Of a stretch of DNA of 64,000 nucleotides, positions 52,711-62,012 are shown piece by piece (within the stretch, counting starts at the first letter, position 1; each line of letters starts with the position of its first letter). The position numbers and the translations under genes are program-made. Source of the stretch: Shewanella sp. Choline-02u-19 (lineage in GTDB: Bacteria; Pseudomonadota; Gammaproteobacteria; Enterobacterales; Shewanellaceae); contig NZ_PJBE01000013.1 in assembly GCF_002836205.1 (NCBI RefSeq), positions 434,001 to 498,000 on the forward strand, written 5' to 3'. Under the pieces are notes generated by a model. It was not told where the DNA came from. It made no database searches and worked only from the letters and a program-made list of their open reading frames with translations.

Positions 52711-55700
52711 TTATGATATGACTGGAAGATAGGTCAACACTCGCTCATCTCTGGCAATAAGAGGGTCAACAATAAGCTCTTTGAAAGTCGCACCATCTGC
52801 GTTCATAACATGGTTCATCAAGCCTGGGCTATCAGTGATCAAAGCATTCAATTTAGTCAGTTGCTCAATCAACTCAAGTGCTAAGGTATTTTCAGCCGTT
52901 GCAGCATAATTTTTGCCCTGTAACGAAATTGTCGCCACCGAACTTACTGCATCATTGGCTAAGTGAATACCTGCAAACTCGCGCCACACCCGTGCTTTTT
53001 CTTCGCCGCGGTAGTCATTGTCATGAGAAGCAAGTACAACCTGCTTTAACATCATTTGCAGTAAATTACTCTTACCCTTCATCTCTCCTGAACGATGAGT
53101 AAATCCAAAATATCGACCTAACGAGGTCGCATAGCTGGGTAATGCTTCAATCTGTTGGTCAGCGTAATCAATATCTTGAGTGTAATACTCAGGGTTTACG
53201 TCACCGCAGGATTCGGTTAACACTGGCTTAGTTAAGTAGCGGTTGATTGAGTTTACAGTATCTCCCATTGTCATCTGACACAGCATATTCTCAAGTTGGT
53301 CATGTACTTTTGCGGTATCTGCCAATGCATAGTATGTGCGCCCGGTGGTGCTTCTTGGCGACGTACGTGTCAATAGTTGGCGAACCGCTAATAGCTTGTC
53401 AGGCCACATTCCTAATACATCTCTTTCATTTACATAAGGATGATTTGGGTTTGACTGTGGTGCTTTAAGACCATTAAGCAGGTGGCCTTTATTGACCGTT
53501 ACTTCAGCAATGACTTTATCTTGGTAGGCAGGAGTTAAATCCGCTTTAATGAGTAACTCTTTTAGCTTCTGTGGATCTTGGTCAAAATGGGTAATGATTT
53601 TGCCAATATCGATACCTTCCGCTAGCTTACTCCCATTGAGGCGGTAAATACGTGATAGCACATCTTCTAGTGAATGAACCTTGGTTAAGCCAACACTGTT
53701 GTCGCTTTTCATTCTATAGGTGACATGTAGATTAATGTCATTCAAGCCTGCAACTTTTAAAAATGTATCAGCTGCTTTATTGACTGCGCGCTGTGACGCA
53801 CAGAACCAATAAGCTTGATGAGACGGACAGAAATCGGCTAAACCATTTTGGTCAAACGAGAATAACTCTTCAGCTGTGGCCGTGTCTTCGACGAACTGGC
53901 GAATATCATTAAAGCCTTGCAAACGATTAATGGTGTAGGGCAGTACATTATCTTCAAATAGTGTTTGACGGTTGTGGCGTACATTCATTGTGTCGTAACT
54001 ATCATTGTATCTATCGACATAATATTGCGCGATGTCGTCATTATTTGTCCCTGCGTCAAAACGATTACAGTTACTGTTTAATGAGACATGGCCATCAGTA
54101 CAAAAGGCAAAGTAACGCAGGTCATTTTCTGCGGCAACATTATGCAGTGCACCATATTGTGTTATGCCAGTAAGATTGCCATTTGCTAACTCTTCACGAC
54201 GTTTCGCATCTTGCTCTTTTAGTGAGACTAAAGACCCATCGGCAGTTTCTACATTACGTGCATAACCAAAGCGTAGTGCAGCAAGATCGTACTTTTGATA
54301 TGTGGTCGCAAAACGATCGGCGTTATAATCCATTTGGCTGGAAAAGTCAGCTTTTGCGGTTAAATTGGGGTAACCAGCAGCGGCAAAGGCAGTTTGAAAA
54401 TCAGTAATCTCTTGTTCGTTAAAAAAGTTAGCTTGATCTCGGCTACCTGCAAAGTTATGACGTAAGCCAAAGTTGTGCCCAAGTTCATGGGTTAAGGTGC
54501 CAGCGAAGGCTTGCGCCGCAAGCTTAGTCACAAGCTCTGATTGAAATGCAGTGGGCATTTTTTCTATGTCTTTCAACTGATCACCGACATTACCATCGAC
54601 CCAGAACTGGCTGTCTGTCCAGTCAATTTCATGACCTTTAATGCCTCTTGGCAGCTCTCGCAGTGCACCGCCACCTAAACCAAAGGCTTCGTTGACACTC
54701 ATTAGGTTATGTTCAGCCCAAAAGTCTTCCGTTTTACTTTGTTGGCTAACAAGTTCTTCAAATGATGCGGTATTGGCATCAGTGGTGGAAAGTGCAGGTA
54801 TTAACGCTTGTGGCTGCTCTTTTTGCGATGGCTGTTGCGCCATTGAGTTGTCACTTGTCGCAGTTTGTTCAGCCACTAGCTTGTTGGCTGCAACTGCAGT
54901 TGCACGCGCTAGCGCTTCTGGTGACGACGTATAGTCAACACCCGTTAATGCTTTTACCGAATTAGCATCGAGCATACCGCGGTTATAATCGAGTTGAACA
55001 CGACGATAGTAACGAGTAGATCCTTGCTCTAAGTTGGCACTGTACTGATCGACTCGACCGCTAACGATTTCACCGGTCAGTGGGTTGGCAGCAGATGGGC
55101 CATAACCCGCTAAACCATTATCTAGTGGCTCATCAAATAGGGTGATGTTGCTATAACGCAGATCGCCATGACGATGCTGACTCGCTTGCGCTAGTTTGAT
55201 TGGGGGCAAACCGGTGTTGAACATTTTATTTTGGATATTCATCGCCGTGATGCTTTCATTGGCAGCATCTAAGAATGGCTTGTTTTTATCTTCAAAAAAG
55301 TTATTACTGAGGTAATAGGTAATAGCTTCTTTTTTAGGATTGTAGTGATTTAAGTATTGACGTACATAGCCGTCGGTACCGTCAGAGTGGTTGCCATCGC
55401 GGTAATTATGTTGGGTTCTAAAGAAACCATAGCTACCGTTTTCATCTTCACTGTAGGGCACAACGTCAAAGTCTTTGCTCGCGAGTTGATCAAGTGCAAC
55501 GATAGAAATATATTCTGTGGTCGTAAAAGATAAGTTGTCAAAGTTGCCTTTGAAAAATTGACCAAAACAGGCAGGGTTAGCTTGATAGGTGTGTTCAATT
55601 TCAAAATTGATCACTCCGGTGCTCAAGTCCATCTCATAACCTTGCCAGTTACCGTCTTTCACTAAATGTGCAGATTCGGTCTCAGTGGTGCATTGTTTGA

Positions 55701-56283
55701 ATGTCACAAGATCTGTGTAGTTCTCTTCAGCAATTTTTGCGGCTTCAAAGTGAGGAATGAAGTACTTCTTTTGATCCCATGTGACGTTTCGGTCATTGAT
55801 CTCCTCCTCTTTGTTGGTGCAATCATCCCAGTTGTCTTTCTCACATTGGAAATCGACATAATTTCCTGGAATAGTTAATACTGGTGCCTTGTTATACTCA
55901 TTATCATAGCGAGATTCATGGCCTAAGCCTATGTTGTCTCTATCTATTTGTCTGACCTGTATGCCATTCTCTGTCATACGTAAGGTTACGAGTTTTTCAT
56001 CGCCTTGAGAAAACCCATGAATTGGAGCTGAATATCTTGGCGCATCGCCTAAGCTACGAGTATACAAAAACAGGCGTTCTGGCTGCTTTACCGCTAACTC
56101 AGATAATGAAGTTGCTGTTGTTTGTTGACCTGTCGTGACGGTATTGTCAGTCGCAGCATTTTTGAGATCTTGGACTGAAACCATTTTCTCGTCTTTTTTT
56201 ACTTCTTGATACGGTTCATCTGCCCCGCAGCCGCTCAGTGCAAACGCACTTAGTACGGCCAACGTTATGGTCGATTTATTCAT
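52711..56283 (-). CDS. Large zinc-dependent metalloprotease, lipoprotein
   Basis: 1190 residues. The signal with lipobox ALSGCG puts a lipid-anchored Cys at about residue 19. The zinc site HExxHxxGxxH is at residues 599-609 (THELGHNFGLRHNFAGSRD), the extended metzincin-type pattern with three His ligands. FSSQMDYNADRF, about 45 residues on, supplies a Met-turn candidate. The N-terminal 500 residues contain an all-beta region with ARAT linkers, and the C-terminal 500 are mainly helical. The layout fits the DUF5117/DUF4953 zinc-dependent metalloproteases of marine gammaproteobacteria. It lies 23 bases after an outer-membrane barrel gene, in the same operon. The substrate is unknown; surface or periplasmic proteolysis is expected. 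Confidence 0.88.
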   Translation of the reverse strand: MNKSTITLAVLSAFALSGCGADEPYQEVKKDEKMVSVQDLKNAATDNTVTTGQQTTATSLSELAVKQPERLFLYTRSLGDAPRYSAPIHGFSQGDEKLVTLRMTENGIQVRQIDRDNIGLGHESRYDNEYNKAPVLTIPGNYVDFQCEKDNWDDCTNKEEEINDRNVTWDQKKYFIPHFEAAKIAEENYTDLVTFKQCTTETESAHLVKDGNWQGYEMDLSTGVINFEIEHTYQANPACFGQFFKGNFDNLSFTTTEYISIVALDQLASKDFDVVPYSEDENGSYGFFRTQHNYRDGNHSDGTDGYVRQYLNHYNPKKEAITYYLSNNFFEDKNKPFLDAANESITAMNIQNKMFNTGLPPIKLAQASQHRHGDLRYSNITLFDEPLDNGLAGYGPSAANPLTGEIVSGRVDQYSANLEQGSTRYYRRVQLDYNRGMLDANSVKALTGVDYTSSPEALARATAVAANKLVAEQTATSDNSMAQQPSQKEQPQALIPALSTTDANTASFEELVSQQSKTEDFWAEHNLMSVNEAFGLGGGALRELPRGIKGHEIDWTDSQFWVDGNVGDQLKDIEKMPTAFQSELVTKLAAQAFAGTLTHELGHNFGLRHNFAGSRDQANFFNEQEITDFQTAFAAAGYPNLTAKADFSSQMDYNADRFATTYQKYDLAALRFGYARNVETADGSLVSLKEQDAKRREELANGNLTGITQYGALHNVAAENDLRYFAFCTDGHVSLNSNCNRFDAGTNNDDIAQYYVDRYNDSYDTMNVRHNRQTLFEDNVLPYTINRLQGFNDIRQFVEDTATAEELFSFDQNGLADFCPSHQAYWFCASQRAVNKAADTFLKVAGLNDINLHVTYRMKSDNSVGLTKVHSLEDVLSRIYRLNGSKLAEGIDIGKIITHFDQDPQKLKELLIKADLTPAYQDKVIAEVTVNKGHLLNGLKAPQSNPNHPYVNERDVLGMWPDKLLAVRQLLTRTSPRSTTGRTYYALADTAKVHDQLENMLCQMTMGDTVNSINRYLTKPVLTESCGDVNPEYYTQDIDYADQQIEALPSYATSLGRYFGFTHRSGEMKGKSNLLQMMLKQVVLASHDNDYRGEEKARVWREFAGIHLANDAVSSVATISLQGKNYAATAENTLALELIEQLTKLNALITDSPGLMNHVMNADGATFKELIVDPLIARDERVLTYLPVIS

Positions 56284-56306
56284 GAAAACCTCTCCTCAAA
56301 TTACTG

Positions 56307-57179
56307 TTATAGATATTTTGTCATCGACAAATAAAAAACTGAGCTTCGCTTGTCATAAAGCTCGAAGCTATGTGATTGACCTCTTTCTGGGTCATAGAAT
56401 CCGCCACTGTTGTTATGGCCTACTGCGACGATCCAACTGGGAGAAAACTCCCAGCCTATCTCTTCGCTCGCGGTAAATAAGTTGTCATATCGATTAGTAT
56501 TGAAGCTTTTTGCCATGCGATATGAGCCACTGACATCCACATACCAGTTGTCTATAAACTGCCAAGTTGCATCGGCTAATATGTCAATCTGGTGCTCTAC
56601 AAAGTGTTCGCCTTGGCGTCCGGTTTCATATTTATATGCGTTGTATTTAAACCTGGGAGATAGGTAAAAATTCCAATCTTTACTCGGTCTATAAAATAGG
56701 TAACCCGCGACTCTTGGCGCCGCTTGCAGTTTGTTTTCTTGGCTGGTGTGGCTGGTGGGTAGAAATACACCGGCACTGCCTAGCAGAGTCCAATCATTAG
56801 CGAGTTCCTTACTCGGTGTACGATATTCAAGAAAGGTGTCGTAGTAATAGGATTGGTCGTGGTGCGTTTCTACTTCACCACCGACAGATACACGTAGGCT
56901 TCCCCAGTCGTCACGGTAAGCAATGCGACCATTTCCGCTAATTGATTGGTATGAACTTGGTGCAGATTGTTCAAAGATATTGCTAGTTGCCGTAGCGCTG
57001 ATGTAACCGGACCAATGGGATTTGCTGGACGTATTCGCAGCGGATACATTTTCATTATCAGCAAATGCTGTAGACGTAAATGCCAGTGAAAGTCCGATAG
57101 CTGTACTGTAAATTAACGTGTTTTTATGTTTTGAACGGGACTTATTCGAAAATAAGGCACAGTTATTCAGTGACGGCAT
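56307..57179 (-). CDS. Predicted outer-membrane beta-barrel protein
   Basis: 290 residues with a long basic N-region and signal peptide ending near TSTAFA. The mature part alternates in barrel style: WSGYISATATSNIF, GRIAYRDDWGSLRVSVGGEV, YDTFLEYRTPS, WNFYLSPRFKYNAYKYE, IDILADATWQFIDNWYVDVS and a final SSVFYLSMTKYL strand. About 10-12 strands could be formed. The family is not recognised by name. AGGATGGA lies before the ATG. It is the first gene of a two-gene unit with the metalloprotease lipoprotein and could display, secrete or feed it. Confidence 0.75.
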   Translation of the reverse strand: MPSLNNCALFSNKSRSKHKNTLIYSTAIGLSLAFTSTAFADNENVSAANTSSKSHWSGYISATATSNIFEQSAPSSYQSISGNGRIAYRDDWGSLRVSVGGEVETHHDQSYYYDTFLEYRTPSKELANDWTLLGSAGVFLPTSHTSQENKLQAAPRVAGYLFYRPSKDWNFYLSPRFKYNAYKYETGRQGEHFVEHQIDILADATWQFIDNWYVDVSGSYRMAKSFNTNRYDNLFTASEEIGWEFSPSWIVAVGHNNSGGFYDPERGQSHSFELYDKRSSVFYLSMTKYL

Positions 57180-57321
57180 TATTCCATCCTATGAGAGTTC
57201 AGTTGTTGATGGCATAACTTGTTCAGCTAACGGTGCAGCGGCCAAGTTATCGAGAAACTATTTACTTATTATTGATAGGTGTTTAGTCGTGGATTAGAGC
57301 AAACACATAATTTGAGGTGAA

Positions 57322-57864
57322 TTAAGTAGGGCAACCTTTAATCGGCTTTATCCAGCTGAGGACAATCGATATCATATTTATAATAATTTTTGGCGTTTTA
57401 AATTTTGATTTTTTAACGATGAAATAGCTGCTAAAGAGGAGCAGTAGACAATAAAATGCTGCTTCAATAGATAGTGTATTTAGATCAATATCTTGTATAC
57501 CAATAACGATGTTAGCGATGGCTTTATCATTAACGGGTATTGTTAATAAACGGCAAAGTGGTGCAAGGATCACCATTTCAGGCAGGCAAAAACCTTTTGT
57601 AAACAATAGGTTTTCGTGCTTATGTAGTGACTGTAACGATTGGTTTTTTGAAGATGAAGCAATCTCGACTTCGCTCTTACTCGACATAACTTGACCGACC
57701 ATGAATATGGCAATCAAGATAATAATGTAAGATAAAGCACTGCTGAATTTCTGCAAAATAGACTCGTTGATGTATTTATTCGCTCTAAATAATGACTGAT
57801 ACGAATTGATACATTTGAATTTAGGACCAAATCCCAGCATAGAAAATAAATAATGTTTTTTCAA
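57322..57864 (-). CDS. Hypothetical membrane protein
   Basis: 180 residues from a TTG at 57864; an ATG at 57840 is an alternative. Hydrophobic segments are ALSYIIILIAIFMVGQVM (about 44-61) and FYCLLLLFSSYFIV (about 137-150), with a Lys-rich loop (SKFKTPK) after the second. No recognised motif. The DNA is markedly AT-rich compared with its neighbours, and the ribosome site is weak. It may be a real small membrane protein of foreign origin or a chance ORF. Confidence 0.4.
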   Translation of the reverse strand: MKKHYLFSMLGFGPKFKCINSYQSLFRANKYINESILQKFSSALSYIIILIAIFMVGQVMSSKSEVEIASSSKNQSLQSLHKHENLLFTKGFCLPEMVILAPLCRLLTIPVNDKAIANIVIGIQDIDLNTLSIEAAFYCLLLLFSSYFIVKKSKFKTPKIIINMISIVLSWIKPIKGCPT

Positions 57865-58155
57865 TGGCTAATTAACAGTCGAATCGAGAGTTAGGTATAG
57901 ATCACATTATTTTTTTAATACGAGTTTGTTTTGCTTAATATGCCCAACTGACTGTTAACAATTCGCTTTCATTTGAGGTGTTTAATTGATGTCGTTTACG
58001 TTTTTACTGCTTAAATTACTTTAAGAAAACGAGTGGGTAAGAGGTGATATTCTTTGTTGCTGTGCGTCGGTGGGTAAAAAGGCTTGTTGTCAGCCAATCG
58101 ATTGGCTTAATGAAAATTTAGGTGAGTTTACGTTTAGATAAAAGACATTTAAAGA
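57865..58155. other. Intergenic region
   Basis: AT-rich DNA between the hypothetical membrane gene and the aminopeptidase terminator. No convincing ORF or structure seen. Confidence 0.4.
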
Positions 58156-58191
58156 AACACACTGTAAAGGATGATTACTTTACAGTGTGTT
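58156..58191 (-). terminator. Hairpin terminator of the aminopeptidase gene
   Basis: 14-bp perfect inverted repeat (58156-58169 and 58178-58191) with an 8-nt loop. On the minus strand it is followed by TTTCTTTAAA. It lies 75 bases beyond the stop. Confidence 0.75.
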
Positions 58192-58266
58192 ATAGCGCTG
58201 CTTTAAAGTGGAGTTTAATTCCCTGTATAGGCAGTCGAATGACAAGCATCGTATTATTACAAATCG

Positions 58267-59640
58267 TTACTTGCAATCAACGGGTGCGAAACGATTTTGC
58301 AGGTAATCAAATACAGCTCGAATACCAAAGGCTTCTCCGCCTACTGGGCGACCCGGTAGTTTACGGTTATTCCACGCCATAACATCGAAGTGGCTCCAGC
58401 TAATGTCTGTATCAACAAAGGCTTCTAGATAAAGCGCTGCGGTGATTGCGCCGCCAAAGGGTGTTTTACCACAATTGGCTAAATCGGCAATATCACTGCC
58501 GGTGAGATCAAAGTAAGGTTTATGCAGAGGCATGCGCCAAACAGGATCATCGACACTTAAACCAGAGGCGGTAATATCGGCAGCCACTTGGTCGTCATTA
58601 CTAAAGAACCCAGGTAGCTCAGTGCCTAACGCAATGCGCATCGCGCCGGTTAAGGTGGCAAAATCTATCATTAGCTCAGGCTTGTCGTTATTGGCTTCTG
58701 CAAGTGCATCACACAAGACTAAGCGGCCTTCGGCATCAGTATTATCAATCTCAACGGTAATACCCTTGCGTGTGGTGATCACGTCACCGGGTCTAAAGGC
58801 ATTCGCTGAAACAGCGTTTTCAACGGCAGGGACTAATACACGTAAACGAATAGGCAGGTTGTTAGCCATAATAAGCTGCGCTAAACCGATAACATGCGCG
58901 GCGCCGCCCATATCTTTTTTCATAAAGCGCATGCCAGCGCCAGGTTTTAAATCGAGTCCACCTGAATCGAAACACACACCTTTACCGACAAGAGTGACTT
59001 TAGGCGCGGATTCGTCACCCCAAGTGAGGTCGATTAAACGCGGGGCATTCTCGCTCGCGCGGCCGACCATGTGAATGGTTGGGTAGTTTTGCTCAAGTAG
59101 TTCGTCACCCACTATTTGACTGATCTTGCCGCCAAACTCGGTGGCCATTGCTGACATTGTTTCAGCCAAATCTTGTGGCATCATATCGGCTGCTGGCGTA
59201 TTGACCAAGTCACGTACTAATGACACCGAGCGGATGAATTTATTGGCTTCATCGGCTTGAGCTTGTGTTGGAACCACAAGCTTTGGAAACTGCTTATCGC
59301 TCTTTTTATAACGATTAAACTGATAAGCCCCTAAGCCCCAACTAAAGGCTGCGGTTTTAATCTGTTTCTCGTCAGCGGTTAATTGGTATTGCCCCGCGGG
59401 TAGTTGGCCGACTAAATCACCACAAAGCCAGTAGGAGTTGTCATTGTTACTGACAAAAATGACCTCAGATAATTCACCCTCAGTATTGGGAATTAAGCAT
59501 ACACCTTTGCCTGAAAACTGGGTTGTGGTTAGCCAGTTGATCACGCTTTTAGCTTGCTTTTCGCGCCACTGTGAAAATGTTTCGCTGTTAAAAATGGAAA
59601 GGGGAATGCCTGAAACACCTGAAACGATGATATTACTCAT
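58267..59640 (-). CDS. Leucyl aminopeptidase family protein (M17)
   Basis: About 457 residues of the two-metal M17 family, cytosolic. The C-terminal catalytic domain has VGKGVCFDSGGLDLKPGAGM, MKKDMGGAAHVIGLAQLI and the signature NTDAEGRL with the metal-binding Asp and Glu, plus DFATLTGAMRIALG. The N-terminal domain (FSGKGVCLIPNTEG, then WGLGAYQFNRYK) is of the shorter type seen in PepB and M17 paralogues rather than PepA. The ATG at 59640 starts MSNIIVSGVSG; the frame is open up to 59700, but that leader is hydrophobic and unlikely. It cuts amino-terminal residues from peptides. Alone in its transcript. Confidence 0.92.
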   Translation of the reverse strand: MSNIIVSGVSGIPLSIFNSETFSQWREKQAKSVINWLTTTQFSGKGVCLIPNTEGELSEVIFVSNNDNSYWLCGDLVGQLPAGQYQLTADEKQIKTAAFSWGLGAYQFNRYKKSDKQFPKLVVPTQAQADEANKFIRSVSLVRDLVNTPAADMMPQDLAETMSAMATEFGGKISQIVGDELLEQNYPTIHMVGRASENAPRLIDLTWGDESAPKVTLVGKGVCFDSGGLDLKPGAGMRFMKKDMGGAAHVIGLAQLIMANNLPIRLRVLVPAVENAVSANAFRPGDVITTRKGITVEIDNTDAEGRLVLCDALAEANNDKPELMIDFATLTGAMRIALGTELPGFFSNDDQVAADITASGLSVDDPVWRMPLHKPYFDLTGSDIADLANCGKTPFGGAITAALYLEAFVDTDISWSHFDVMAWNNRKLPGRPVGGEAFGIRAVFDYLQNRFAPVDCK

Positions 59641-59778
59641 GTAGGGACTCTTTATAGTGACGAGTTTAAAAGATAGCCCCAAGAATATCAGGCTAGTCAC
59701 TTTCTAGAAAGAAAAGAGATGATTTTACAGTGATTGTTTTAGATTGCTTAAGTCGAACCGAGGTGGCTTGGGCTGAGG

Positions 59779-60198
59779 TTATTTAGATTGGGTATTGTGG
59801 GCTTTAACGCGGTTTTTGGTTGAGGTTCTGCGCGCATTCGCTTTTCGCTCCGACATATTATTGAACGAGCTAGGTAACACATCAACACCAACTACTTTCC
59901 CCAGTTTTAACACTAATGGAATGGTAATTGGCGCAAAAGGTAAAACGGCAAATACTCCTAACCCTAGGCCCTTGAGTAGGTCGGCGAATTGCTTATTGGC
60001 CTCGACTAACTCTTCTTTACTGGCTTGCTTACGAGTATAGCGTTTGTAAGTCACCAGCATCTCTTTGGTTTCTTGTTTTTCCTGAGATAAGGCTTCTTTA
60101 ACAACCAGCATATCCAGTTTTATACGCAGCCAAATACGACGCCTTCCAATACGGATAACGCGAATAGGAGCCTTGTGTAAAAGCAGGTAGATATTCAT
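59779..60198 (-). CDS. LETM1-like domain protein
   Basis: 139 residues. ETKEMLVTYKRYTRKQASKE is followed by LLKGLGLGVFAVLPFAPITI and PLVLKLGKVVGVDVLPSSF. This pattern, a helix, then a hydrophobic LPFAP turn and LGxDVLPSSF, resembles the LETM1 ribosome-binding domain and small bacterial relatives. One membrane helix is possible at 74-95. The N-terminus is basic (IRIGRRRIWLRIK) and the C-terminus is rich in Arg, Lys and Asn. LETM1 in mitochondria links ribosomes to the membrane; a similar bacterial role is inference. Stands alone. Confidence 0.65.
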   Translation of the reverse strand: MNIYLLLHKAPIRVIRIGRRRIWLRIKLDMLVVKEALSQEKQETKEMLVTYKRYTRKQASKEELVEANKQFADLLKGLGLGVFAVLPFAPITIPLVLKLGKVVGVDVLPSSFNNMSERKANARRTSTKNRVKAHNTQSK

Positions 60199-60621
60199 GG
60201 GCGCGATTGTCGCATAGCAGCTAGATTAAACCTATTAAAGAAAGGTAAATAACAGTCAGTTTAGTTGGATTTAAACTGACCGCGAACTATATATCCCCAT
60301 CCTATCTTGAAGATGCTCGTTTCAGAGGCGTTGTGCGAGTTCAATTCTAGGCGCATTAACGTAGAAATGGTTATTCCCTTTTAAGTAAGTGCAACAACGA
60401 AGTGGGCTTGCACAACACCTTCTGCGATAGGTATGCTTTTTATACTAAGAGTAGGCTTTACTCTGTGTTGTTGATTTTACTAAGGGAGCGACCATTAGTG
60501 GCAATCAATGCCTCGCCTACATGGATGTAGGTGCTTAGGTTCAGCCTGGAGCAATGAACCTGTGATTAAAGCCCATTAAACTCCCACTGAATCCTGAATC
60601 TTCAGGTAGGATGGTGATAGG
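60199..60621. other. Intergenic region with two palindromes
   Basis: Contains CCTACAT-GG-ATGTAGG at 60516-60531 and CCTGAA-TC-TTCAGG at 60593-60606, separated by about 60 bases. The second lies just past the RNase H stop but has no T run on either strand. It could be a dispersed intergenic repeat, since such elements are common in these genomes. No ORF seen. Confidence 0.45.
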
Positions 60622-61386
60622 CTAACCAGTGCGCAGACTGAGGATGCTTGATAACACGATCGGCTCTTGATAACGGCAAAATTTGCTGTCTTTTTTATCA
60701 ATTGCATAAATTGACATACGGTCAGCTAATTCATTACCTTCGATGCCCACATGGGCGGATACATGCTTAATTGACAACTGTTCTTTAAGTTTGTCATACA
60801 GTTCATGAGCCTGTTGAATGATATCGAGATTTTTGATATCGCCTGCCTTTTGGCGTTTCCAGCCCTTGGTTTTCCAACCATATGCCCAATTAGTAATGCA
60901 ATTAATTGAGTATTGAGAGTCACTTAAGATCTGTACCGATTTATCAGCTTTAATTGCTTTGTCCGCTAACAGCAGAGCTTGGTGCAGTGCATTAAGCTCG
61001 GCAGAGTTATTGGTGCCATTGGCGTTGAATAGCCCATACCAAAGTTCTGTTAGCTCACCGCTTTGATAGATTGCAATGCCTGAACCTGCTTTACCTGGAT
61101 TTGGCTCGCAGCCACCATCAGTAAAAATCGATACGTCATGTTGGCTTAGGTCGATTGCTTTACTGGCTTTTTCAGTTTTTGAGCCAGTGTTAGCCGTGGT
61201 CGATTTTTTTTGCGCCGCGCCGCCATAGCTGGGAACGCGCTTAAATGCAGCTTCAGCTTCAGCTTGGGTCTTAAACGACTTATATTTGGCTTGCGGGAAT
61301 TTATCGACCTGTTTTTTGGTGTGATCCCAGCTAGTGAAAATACCGGTTTCACGTCCCGCCCACACTACATAGTACTTTGTTGCCAT
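60622..61386 (-). CDS. Viroplasmin-domain ribonuclease HI
   Basis: 254 residues. Residues 1-50 are the viroplasmin/caulimovirus-type domain (YYVVWAGRETGIFTSWDHTK, then FKTQAEAEAAF), which binds RNA-DNA hybrids in eukaryotic RNase H1. A Lys/Ser/Thr linker follows. Residues about 80-235 are RNase HI with the catalytic acids in IFTDGGCEPNPG, NNSAELNALHQAL, QILSDSQY and VSAHVGIEGNELAD. It removes RNA from RNA:DNA hybrids. The housekeeping rnhA, normally short and beside dnaQ, is expected elsewhere, so this is probably a second enzyme. The ATG at 61386 begins MATKYYVVWAG as in relatives. Confidence 0.92.
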   Translation of the reverse strand: MATKYYVVWAGRETGIFTSWDHTKKQVDKFPQAKYKSFKTQAEAEAAFKRVPSYGGAAQKKSTTANTGSKTEKASKAIDLSQHDVSIFTDGGCEPNPGKAGSGIAIYQSGELTELWYGLFNANGTNNSAELNALHQALLLADKAIKADKSVQILSDSQYSINCITNWAYGWKTKGWKRQKAGDIKNLDIIQQAHELYDKLKEQLSIKHVSAHVGIEGNELADRMSIYAIDKKDSKFCRYQEPIVLSSILSLRTG

Positions 61387-61428
61387 CTGGTTTCTAATCC
61401 TTAACCACCCCCGTAAGGGCTATTGTTG

Positions 61429-61992
61429 TTAACTTTTTTTGCAGTGTGCTAGCAATTGTACAAAAAACTCGCTGCCCTTACGCTCGGCAAAGGCTATATT
61501 GCGCTCGGGTATCGTTTCAGGGTCATCGTAATTGGCTAACGCTAACTCCATGCTGACTTCGCGAATGATGTGTAACGTTGGATAGGGTGAGCGATTAGTG
61601 TAGTTTGCAGCTGCATCTTGTGCTTCGCCGTCAAAACAATAATCAGGGTGAAAACTCGCTAATTGGTATTGCCCTTCATATCCCTGTTCAAATAATAGGT
61701 CAGTGGCGATATCGACAAGATCTAGATAGGGATAAAAGCCCTCAAACCCGCGCGGTAAGATAAATAGTGTGGTTTCTACCTCTTTATGCTCATCAAGATA
61801 AATACACTCTTGGATCAATGCCTGTAGCACTTGATCAAGCTTTGACTCATCGATAACCGCATAGCGAATGCTCGCGCGTTCAACTTCACGACGCGCAAAA
61901 GGGCAAATGTTGAACTTCATAATCACTTGCTTAACCCAATTTTCGGTTTGCGTGGCGACTTGTTGCAGCTCTGGGTCGATATTGTTGGTCAT
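61429..61992 (-). CDS. DUF1415 family protein
   Basis: 187 residues, cytosolic. VIMKFNICPFARREVE near the N-terminus, TLFILPRGFEGFYPYLDLVD, YQLASFHPDYCFDG, NRSPYPTLHIIRE and IPERNIAF are the conserved blocks of DUF1415. Conserved Cys, His and Asp residues (ICPFA, FHPDYCF) hint at a metal or redox site. No function is established. It lies 42 bases upstream of the RNase H gene and 20 bases after the LysE-family gene, all on the same strand, so the three may be one operon. Confidence 0.85.
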   Translation of the reverse strand: MTNNIDPELQQVATQTENWVKQVIMKFNICPFARREVERASIRYAVIDESKLDQVLQALIQECIYLDEHKEVETTLFILPRGFEGFYPYLDLVDIATDLLFEQGYEGQYQLASFHPDYCFDGEAQDAAANYTNRSPYPTLHIIREVSMELALANYDDPETIPERNIAFAERKGSEFFVQLLAHCKKS

Positions 61993-62012
61993 TACATACT
62001 GCCTATAGCGGG

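Noticed and set aside
58122..58382. 86-codon plus-strand ORF
   Set aside because: It runs through the aminopeptidase terminator hairpin and into the antisense of that gene.
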